NCBI GenBank assembly: GCA_009693885.1
Contig: SHWK01000040.1
Location: 1-8,214, forward strand
Direction: 5' to 3'
Length of the DNA stretch: 8,214 nt
Source of the DNA: Rickettsiales bacterium
GTDB lineage: Bacteria; Pseudomonadota; Alphaproteobacteria; Rickettsiales; UBA1997
The notes under the pieces are model-generated. The model saw nothing but the letters and a program-made list of their open reading frames with translations, did no database searches and was not told the DNA's origin. Position numbers and translations under genes: made by a program. Shown here piece after piece: positions 1 to 5,412 of this stretch. Every line of letters starts with the position of its first letter. Within the stretch, counting starts at the first letter, position 1.

Positions 1-3
1 CCA

Positions 4-789
4 TTATTTATAGGGCGGAAAATCAAGACCCTGTGGCGATTTAGTAAAAATCTCAGCACCATATTTAATAACCCCAATAGTATGCTCAAACTGTGCCGAT
101 AATGATTTATCGCGCGTTGTTACTGTCCAACCATCATGCTTGCTAAGCATGGTTTCACAGGCTCCAGCATTAATCATTGGCTCAATTGTAAAAAACATTC
201 CTTCCTCTAAAGCAATCCCCGCACCTTTATTGCCATAATGAGTAATGTTTGGTTCAGTATGAAAAATAAGCCCAATGCCGTGTCCGCAATAATCGCGCAC
301 CACAGAGAATCCTTGTTTTTCAGCGTAAGATTGAATCGCGTGCCCAATATCACCAGTATGCGCGCCCGGTTTGACTTGGTCAATTCCGCGCATCATCGCT
401 TCATAGGTAACCTCGGTTAATCTTCTTGCTTTAATTGAAGGCGTGCCAAGATAATACATGCGACTTGTATCGCCGTGCCAGCCATCTAAAATAACCGTGA
501 CATCAATGTTTAAAATATCACCCTCTTTTAGCTCTTTATCGTTAGGAATACCATGGCAAATCACATGATTAACCGAAGTGCAAATAGATTTTGGATAGCC
601 GCGATAATTTAGAGGAGCAGGAATTGCACCATTTTCAAGGATTTTTTTATGACATAAATCATTTAAAAAATTAGTAGTTACGCCGATTTTAACAAAATCT
701 TTGATATAGTCTAGAACCTCTGCTGCCAGCCTTCCAGCGGCTCTCATTTTAATAAAATCTGCTTCTGGATGTATAATAATGTTGCTCAT
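4..789 (-). CDS. map: Type I methionine aminopeptidase
   Basis: Removes the initiator methionine from nascent proteins in the cytosol; a dinuclear metallo-peptidase of the M24 'pita-bread' fold. The 261-residue product is close to the usual ~264 of bacterial type Ia enzymes and looks complete. The metal ligands are all visible: D96 and D107 (in NIDVTVILDGWHGDTSR), H170 (CGHGIG), E203 (TIEPM) and E235 (FEHTI), together with the substrate-contacting H79 (CHGIPND) and H177 (FHTEPNI). Their spacing matches the E. coli enzyme almost residue for residue. There is no N-terminal zinc-finger extension, so it is not type Ib/Ic. The ATG at 789 gives the family-typical N-terminus (IIIHPEADFIKMRAAGRLAAEVLD). 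No good Shine-Dalgarno precedes it. It is transcribed away from rpoZ with an 82-bp gap between the start codons; I see no unmistakable promoter for it there. The TAA stop lies at the window edge, so what follows downstream is unknown. Confidence 0.97.
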   Translation of the reverse strand: MSNIIIHPEADFIKMRAAGRLAAEVLDYIKDFVKIGVTTNFLNDLCHKKILENGAIPAPLNYRGYPKSICTSVNHVICHGIPNDKELKEGDILNIDVTVILDGWHGDTSRMYYLGTPSIKARRLTEVTYEAMMRGIDQVKPGAHTGDIGHAIQSYAEKQGFSVVRDYCGHGIGLIFHTEPNITHYGNKGAGIALEEGMFFTIEPMINAGACETMLSKHDGWTVTTRDKSLSAQFEHTIGVIKYGAEIFTKSPQGLDFPPYK

Positions 790-800
790 GAAAAACTATC

Positions 801-829
801 TTGATTATTGAATGATATTAAGCTATAAT
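801..829 (+). promoter_or_regulatory. Sigma70-type promoter of rpoZ-rel
   Basis: A -35 element TTGATT (801-806) and a perfect -10 TATAAT (824-829) are separated by exactly 17 bp. Transcription would start near 836, giving a leader of about 36 nt before the rpoZ ATG at 872. No second promoter is obvious in the 41 bp before rel, so this one probably drives both genes. The boxes are direct sequence matches; promoter activity is inferred. Confidence 0.72.
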
Positions 830-871
830 TAGCAAAACCGCACTCCCATAACAATAAATGTTAATAAGAAT

Positions 872-1210
872 ATGGCAAGAATTACAGTTGAAGATTGTGT
901 AACAGTTGTTCCTAATCGTTTTGAGCTTTGCCTTGTTGCAAGCAATCGCGCTAAAAGCATTTTGTCTGGCGCCGCTACAGAACTTGATCGTAAAGAAAAA
1001 CCAGCAGTTATTGCATTGCGTGAAATCGGTGATCACATGCTTAATGTTGAGGCTATCAAACAAAATATCCTTTCTTCAATCATGAATCGCGGAGTACTTG
1101 AAAACACTCGCGTTGATATTGCCACTCAAACTGAGATCATTGAAGAAGTTCAAGGTCAAATGTTAAAAGAAGTAACTTTCGTTGGAGAAAATCTGCAAGT
1201 AGACGATTAA
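872..1210 (+). CDS. rpoZ: DNA-directed RNA polymerase omega subunit
   Basis: Small subunit that binds the beta' C-terminal region and helps assemble and stabilise RNA polymerase. The 112-residue product begins MARITVEDC and continues VPNRFELCLVASNRAKSI, the conserved N-terminal block of omega (compare E. coli [28 protein letters not shown]). The E-rich, less conserved tail (about residues 85-112) is longer than in E. coli (91 aa) but normal for alphaproteobacteria. The MAR N-terminus is retained; in E. coli these residues form part of (p)ppGpp binding site 1 at the omega/beta' interface. The start at 872 is fixed by that N-terminus; an earlier ATG at 858 is in another frame and reads only 14 codons. 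Shine-Dalgarno is weak (AAGAA just upstream). First gene of a probable two-gene operon with rel. Confidence 0.96.
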   Translation: MARITVEDCVTVVPNRFELCLVASNRAKSILSGAATELDRKEKPAVIALREIGDHMLNVEAIKQNILSSIMNRGVLENTRVDIATQTEIIEEVQGQMLKEVTFVGENLQVDD

Positions 1211-1245
1211 TATTCCTGCTTGTAGAACATCATCAAATCAGGATA
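1211..1245 (+). promoter_or_regulatory. rpoZ-rel gap: Shine-Dalgarno of rel inside an imperfect inverted repeat
   Basis: The Shine-Dalgarno AGGA (1240-1243) sits 8 nt before the rel ATG and is the best ribosome site in the window, supporting that start. It also lies in the right arm of an imperfect inverted repeat: TATTCCTG (1211-1218) can pair with CAGGATA (1239-1245) with one bulged T, around a 20-nt loop. The left arm begins directly after the rpoZ stop codon. In mRNA this could hide the rel ribosome site unless ribosomes finishing rpoZ open it (translational coupling). The pairing is seen; the regulatory role is inferred. Confidence 0.35.
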
Positions 1246-1251
1246 TCCCAT

Positions 1252-3420
1252 ATGATTTCAGCTGCAGAATTAATTGCAAAAATCAAATCATATAATCCGC
1301 AAGTCAACGAATCTCTCATTCAAAAAGCCTATATTTTTTCTAAGGTTGGCCATGGCAATCAAAAACGTCATTCTGGAGATCCTTATTTTTCTCACCCACT
1401 TGCTGTTGCCGAAATTCTCATTGATCTCAAAATGGATGAGACGACAATTATTGCTGCGCTTTTTCACGATCTAGTTGAGGATACTGAAACTACTTCAGAA
1501 GATATCGAAGAATGTTTTGGTGAGCAGGTTGCCAAGCTGGTTGATGGCGTTACCAAATTAAGTAAAATCGAATCAATCCCCACTTCTGAGCGCGTTGCAG
1601 AAAATTTCCGCAAACTTACTTTAGCGATGTCGGAAGATATTCGTGTATTGATAATTAAGCTTGCCGATAGAACGCATAATATGCGGACGATATTCTATAT
1701 GCCGTCGAAGGAGAAAAAAATTAAAAAAGCGCGCGAGAGTCTAGAAATTTATGCACCACTTGCAGCGCGAATTGGGCTCAATAAAATTAAAGATGAATTG
1801 CAAGAATTATCTTTTGAGGTGATCGATCCTGAGACCAGAGGATTCGTGGTTCAGCGCCTTAATGAATTGCGCGAACAAAAAAAAGACTATATCGATAAAA
1901 TTACTGAAAGTTTAACTGAAAAATTAACTAGCGAAAAAGTTAAATTTACAATTGTTGGTCGTGAAAAAACTCCTTACTCAATTTGGAGTAAAATGAAAAA
2001 CCAAAATGTCGGATTTCATCATCTGCATGATATCATGGCTTTTCGGATTGTTGTTAAAAATGTAACGGAATGTTATCGCGTGCTAGGGATCATCAACTCA
2101 TGCTACAATATGATTCCCAATACTTTTCGCGATTATATTAGCACGCCAAAAGATAATGGATATCAATCATTGCATCTGGCAATTTTAGGGCCATTTAATA
2201 AAAAAATTGAGTTGCAAATTCGCGATAAAAAAATGCACGAAATTTCAGAATTAGGTGTTGCGGTGCATTGGGCTTATAAGGATAAAAATCTAAAAAAATC
2301 GAATAAAGATGTCGCGGAGACAAAAAAAGAAAGCGAGCAATATCAATGGATTAGAGATTTAATCAATCTTTTTGAGAATGCCGATCATCCTGGTGAAGTG
2401 TTGGAGCGAAATAAATTGCAAATGCATAAGGATGAGGTTTTTTGTTTTACTCCAAATGGTGATATTTTTAATTTGCCTTTTGGCGCGACTGCAGTTGATT
2501 TTGCTTATGCAGTGCATTCAGAAGTTGGAAATAAATGTGTCGGTGCAAAAATCAATAGCGTGATTGCGCCTTTAAGACAAAGGCTTGAGAATGGTGATCA
2601 GGTTGAAATTATCACAGCAAAAAATGCCAAAGCCTCACAAAATTGGTTGCAATTTGTGGTAACGCCAAAAGCAAAATCAGCGATCAAAAATTTTGTTAGA
2701 CATGAAAAATATGATGAGCATAAAGCTTTGGGGCGCACAATTATTCATAAGTTTTTTGCTGCAAAAAATCTTGAATTAAATGATCGCTTGCTTGAAAAAA
2801 ATCTCAAATCATTCAATGTAAAAACAGTTGATGATTTATATGTACGCATTGCTGAAGGAGTAGCGACGCGACAAGATATTTTGCTAAAATTATATCCTGA
2901 TTATCAAGATGAGAGTAAGACTTCATCAATTTTAAAAACCACTTCTGATAAAAATAAAAAACGCGACGAAGCATTGTTAATCGATGGTTTGCTTGCGGGA
3001 ATGGCGATGCATTACGGTGGTTGTTGCAATCCAATTCCTGGAGATTCAATTGTTGGCGTGATTAACACTGGAACCGGTGTAACGATCCACAATCAATCAT
3101 GTAACAACTTAAAAAATATTGCTTTAAATCCGCAAAGAATAATCGAGGTTTGCTGGAAGGATGGCGTTAAAGATGATAGTTTTTATGTTAGCAGAATAAG
3201 AGTTGTTGTTGAAAATCAATCAGGAAGCCTTGCGGATGTTACCGCCATTATTGCGCGCAAACAGATTAATATTACTAATGTTAAAGTTACTAATCGTAAT
3301 ATTGATTATTTTGAAATGTTTGTTGATGTTGAAGTTAAGAATGTTGATCAGCTTGAGGATATGATTTCGGCGTTGCGTATTTCTCGGAAGATTGTTGAGG
3401 TTGAGAGGGTCTTGGCCTAG
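1252..3420 (+). CDS. rel: Bifunctional (p)ppGpp synthetase/hydrolase (RelA/SpoT family, long RSH)
   Basis: Makes (p)ppGpp from ATP plus GTP/GDP and degrades it, controlling the stringent response in the cytosol. The 722 residues carry the full long-RSH domain order. The HD hydrolase (about 25-180) keeps R39, H48, H72-D73, E76-D77 and D139, equivalent to R44, H53, H77-D78, E81-D82 and D144 of Streptococcus Rel, so hydrolysis should be active. The synthetase (about 230-345) keeps R237/K239 in REKTPYSIWSKMK, D260, Y304 and H308 in DNGYQSLH, and catalytic E320, so synthesis should be active too. TGS follows at about 394-456, then a helical region, a Cys/His block at about 587-617 (MHYGGCCNPIPGDSIVG...H...C) and a C-terminal ACT/RRM domain at about 644-722. 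One small deviation is QIRD at 322-325 where QIRT is usual. Both activities predicted intact mark it as Rel/SpoT, not a synthetase-only RelA. Its TAG stop overlaps that of the opposing tpsB gene. Confidence 0.96.
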   Translation: MISAAELIAKIKSYNPQVNESLIQKAYIFSKVGHGNQKRHSGDPYFSHPLAVAEILIDLKMDETTIIAALFHDLVEDTETTSEDIEECFGEQVAKLVDGVTKLSKIESIPTSERVAENFRKLTLAMSEDIRVLIIKLADRTHNMRTIFYMPSKEKKIKKARESLEIYAPLAARIGLNKIKDELQELSFEVIDPETRGFVVQRLNELREQKKDYIDKITESLTEKLTSEKVKFTIVGREKTPYSIWSKMKNQNVGFHHLHDIMAFRIVVKNVTECYRVLGIINSCYNMIPNTFRDYISTPKDNGYQSLHLAILGPFNKKIELQIRDKKMHEISELGVAVHWAYKDKNLKKSNKDVAETKKESEQYQWIRDLINLFENADHPGEVLERNKLQMHKDEVFCFTPNGDIFNLPFGATAVDFAYAVHSEVGNKCVGAKINSVIAPLRQRLENGDQVEIITAKNAKASQNWLQFVVTPKAKSAIKNFVRHEKYDEHKALGRTIIHKFFAAKNLELNDRLLEKNLKSFNVKTVDDLYVRIAEGVATRQDILLKLYPDYQDESKTSSILKTTSDKNKKRDEALLIDGLLAGMAMHYGGCCNPIPGDSIVGVINTGTGVTIHNQSCNNLKNIALNPQRIIEVCWKDGVKDDSFYVSRIRVVVENQSGSLADVTAIIARKQINITNVKVTNRNIDYFEMFVDVEVKNVDQLEDMISALRISRKIVEVERVLA

Positions 3421-5282
3421 CAACAGCTAGCGCTGATTTCGAAGTAAATCAGTTTATTTTCTTTTGTTATTGAAGTGATCAAGTGTGATTTTTGCAAGCC
3501 TTGAGAATAAGTAACTGAAGCACTGAAATATTTGCTATCAAAAATAGTTTTAACGCCCGCGCCAGATAATCCACCATCTGAGCCGTTATATTTATTTCGA
3601 ACATAGCCAAAATCATAAAATGGTTCAAGCTTTAATCTATTGAGATAGGGAAGATTTTTTTGTAAGAAATTTTGTTGTGAATTTGCTGAGTCTGCGCCGG
3701 AGACTTGATTTTGCGTGTTAAATAGGGGCGAAATCAACGATCCAATATTAAAGCTGGCTTTGTTTCTAAAATAATATCCAGAATCTCCCGTAATATAACT
3801 TTCACGAAATCCGCGCACTGAATAATATCCACCAACCGAGAACTGCTCTGAACCGAAGAGAGTTTGTTTGGCAAATTGACTATCCACTTCTGTTGATAAA
3901 ACTACTGGAGCATTGATTTTTGGAATGGTTAATTTGTGAGAAAAATTGGCGTAAAATTTAAAAACTTCGAACTGCGATTTTGCTATTGCTGCGCCAACAT
4001 TTGGTGTATCTTGTTGAGCATTAAGAATTTTTAAACCTCTTGAATATGAAGGCTTGAGGTAGATATTTGTTCTATCATTTGGATAAAAAGAAAGTGCAAA
4101 TCCAACATTCATGACTGAAAGTTTTCTTATAGAATTTTCTTGTTTTACTCCATTGAGATAGCTAGCAGATTCTTTGGAGGTGAGTGAGGCGCTAGTTGAA
4201 AGTCTCAAATTGGTTTTGCTTAATAAAACGCGATCAATGGTAAATTTTCTTTGATCAGAGAAGCCTGTAGAGGTTATTATTGAATTTTGCAGAGCGCTTT
4301 GCCCCTTAAACTCACTGCGCGAATAATCATAAGAAAAAGTATTATATTTGAATGGAATTGAAAGACTGCTTGAAAATGCTTTGAGATCTTTTACCTGACT
4401 ATCATCATGAATATTATTGGTGTAACTTAAGTTTAAATTATCGTTTAAAAATAACAGATTATCAAAATTTGAAGAAAAGTTTGCTCTTTGAACTCCAGTG
4501 AATTTATTGCCCAAATTATCTTTGCTAATAGTTGCTCGAGCCGGAAAACTTTTATTATTATCAATCACAATTTTGCTATCACCGTTAACGCTACCAGGTT
4601 CGATTTTCATAATTGCCGCATTTGAGTGTAGGCGATTGATTTGATAGATTCCTTGATTAATATCATTAATGTTTAAAACTTCGCCCTCAGCATCTCCAAA
4701 AGCGGTAAATTCTTGCATTTTTTCTATAACACGATCTTGGCCAAGAGAAATTTTTTCTATTTTTCCTTCAATTATTTTTAATTCAAAAATTCCACTTTGT
4801 AGATTTTGTTTTGGCAGCAAAACTTGTGCCATTATAAATCCTTTGCTTTGGTAATAATTATTTATTGATGCAACAATATCAGTTAAAACTTTTTCTTCTA
4901 AGCACTTGCCAATAAATGGTGCGGCTAGTTTTTTCTTGCGAAACCAGGATAGAGAATTGGCATCTTGAAATTTGATTTTTTTAATTGGAAAGCAAGTTGT
5001 TGATTTTTCTGAAACATTTAGTGGCTGAGGTTCTTGGTTTTCTTCTTCCTCTTTTTTCTTGCGATCGCGATCTTTTTTTATTGCCCCAAATTCACTATCG
5101 CGCTTTTTTTCTTCAAGGATGTTTTGTTGGTTACGAGTGATCCAATCTTGTTGGTTGATGATATCTTGGGTTTGTTGGGCGAGGGTGATGGTGGAAAAAA
5201 ATGTGGCAATAACCAAAAAACAGGCAAAATAAATGGTTTTGCTATAGTAGAAAAAGTTTATATTTTTGTTCGTTACTAACAT
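3417..5282 (-). CDS. ShlB/FhaC/HecB-type outer-membrane transporter (TpsB of two-partner secretion)
   Basis: Predicted Omp85-superfamily pore that moves a TpsA exoprotein (hemolysin/adhesin type) across the outer membrane. From the ATG at 5282 it has 621 residues. A Sec signal peptide spans about 1-35 (hydrophobic run TIYFACFLVIATFFST, likely cut after TLA, before QQ), then a Gln-rich stretch and a Lys/Glu-rich linker (about 69-82). POTRA1 spans about 97-172, with C97 and C127 as a likely disulfide and the family pattern INNYYQSKGFIMAQVLLPKQ. POTRA2 spans about 173-243, with NRLHSNAAIMKIEPG and GDSKIVI. The beta-barrel follows from about 245, with the family-defining loop-6 motif VRGF at 489-492 (SVGGYYSVRGFRES). 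A TTG 15 nt upstream (5297) is in frame; I prefer the ATG, with which the signal peptide is already complete. Oddities: no TpsA gene is in view, and the protein ends IYFEISASCC, not in the usual terminal aromatic residue. It has its own promoter and is separate from topA. The substrate is unknown. Confidence 0.88.
   Translation of the reverse strand: MLVTNKNINFFYYSKTIYFACFLVIATFFSTITLAQQTQDIINQQDWITRNQQNILEEKKRDSEFGAIKKDRDRKKKEEEENQEPQPLNVSEKSTTCFPIKKIKFQDANSLSWFRKKKLAAPFIGKCLEEKVLTDIVASINNYYQSKGFIMAQVLLPKQNLQSGIFELKIIEGKIEKISLGQDRVIEKMQEFTAFGDAEGEVLNINDINQGIYQINRLHSNAAIMKIEPGSVNGDSKIVIDNNKSFPARATISKDNLGNKFTGVQRANFSSNFDNLLFLNDNLNLSYTNNIHDDSQVKDLKAFSSSLSIPFKYNTFSYDYSRSEFKGQSALQNSIITSTGFSDQRKFTIDRVLLSKTNLRLSTSASLTSKESASYLNGVKQENSIRKLSVMNVGFALSFYPNDRTNIYLKPSYSRGLKILNAQQDTPNVGAAIAKSQFEVFKFYANFSHKLTIPKINAPVVLSTEVDSQFAKQTLFGSEQFSVGGYYSVRGFRESYITGDSGYYFRNKASFNIGSLISPLFNTQNQVSGADSANSQQNFLQKNLPYLNRLKLEPFYDFGYVRNKYNGSDGGLSGAGVKTIFDSKYFSASVTYSQGLQKSHLITSITKENKLIYFEISASCC
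3426..3434. repeat. 9-bp direct repeat, copy at the 3' end of tpsB
   Basis: GCTAGCGCT occurs here and again at 5337-5345, bracketing the tpsB gene in the same orientation. This copy lies inside the last codons of tpsB, where the minus strand AGCGCTAGC encodes the Ser-Ala-Ser of the SASCC tail. It consists of two overlapping palindromic hexamers (GCTAGC and AGCGCT). Confidence 0.5.
3433..3465 (+). terminator. Probable intrinsic terminator of rel, inside the opposing tpsB gene
   Basis: On the plus strand a perfect 7-bp stem, CTGATTT (3433-3439) with AAATCAG (3446-3452), encloses a 6-nt loop and is followed at once by the T-rich run TTTATTTTCTTTT (3453-3465). It begins 13 bp after the rel stop codon, the expected place for a rho-independent terminator. 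The stem is A/T-rich, so it may be weak. It lies wholly within the last codons of the antisense tpsB gene, so the sequence serves both genes. Confidence 0.55.
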
Positions 5283-5326
5283 CTGGTTTTTTAACAACGG
5301 TGTTCATTTTGGTTTGTGAGGCGTTG

Positions 5327-5355
5327 ATTATAGGGGGCTAGCGCTTAGTTTGCAA
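5327..5355 (-). promoter_or_regulatory. Sigma70-type promoter of the tpsB gene
   Basis: Read on the minus strand, TTGCAA (5355-5350) and a perfect TATAAT (5332-5327) are 17 bp apart. Transcription would start near 5320, about 38 nt before the preferred ATG at 5282. The spacer contains one copy of the 9-bp repeat (AGCGCTAGC) and a run of five C, so a protein bound to the repeat would sit between the two boxes. A dedicated promoter indicates that the gene is not simply read through from topA. Confidence 0.68.
5337..5345. repeat. 9-bp direct repeat, copy in the tpsB promoter spacer
   Basis: GCTAGCGCT, identical to 3426-3434 at the other end of the tpsB gene and in the same orientation. It lies between the -35 and -10 boxes of the tpsB promoter. 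The identity is seen directly; whether it marks an insertion event, a protein site or coincidence cannot be told from one window. Confidence 0.5.
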
Positions 5356-5374
5356 GTTTTTAAAAATTGAATAG

Positions 5375-5396
5375 TCTCCCCACCTACGCAGGGAGA
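5375..5396 (-). terminator. GC-rich palindrome between topA and tpsB; possible topA terminator or dispersed palindromic repeat
   Basis: Arms TCTCCC (5375-5380) and GGGAGA (5391-5396) form a perfect 6-bp stem around a 10-nt loop that itself contains CCTACGC. The element lies 17 bp beyond the topA stop codon. Read on minus it is followed by CTATTCAATTTTT, so the T-run begins about 8 nt after the stem, which makes it a weak or atypical intrinsic terminator. The CCTGCGTAGG-like core in GC-rich arms, standing out from A/T-rich surroundings, also resembles small dispersed palindromic elements seen in intergenic DNA of several bacteria. Only one copy is in this window. Confidence 0.4.
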
Positions 5397-5412
5397 TAAA
5401 CGAGATATGAAC

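Noticed and set aside
238..420. Plus-strand 60-codon frame inside map
   Set aside because: Antisense to a clearly conserved enzyme; no recognisable protein features and no promoter or ribosome site.
858..902. ATG upstream of rpoZ opening a 14-codon frame
   Set aside because: Out of frame with rpoZ, no Shine-Dalgarno, and the conserved MAR start at 872 is unambiguous; too short to defend as a gene.
818..1063. Minus-strand 81-codon frame across the rpoZ promoter and rpoZ
   Set aside because: It overlaps rpoZ antisense and covers the strong rpoZ promoter; the sequence does not look like a real protein.
5034..5279. Plus-strand frame with a hydrophobic run opposite the tpsB signal peptide and linker
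   Set aside because: The run of Phe/Leu is the antisense reading of the Lys/Glu-rich linker of TpsB; a shadow, not a membrane protein.
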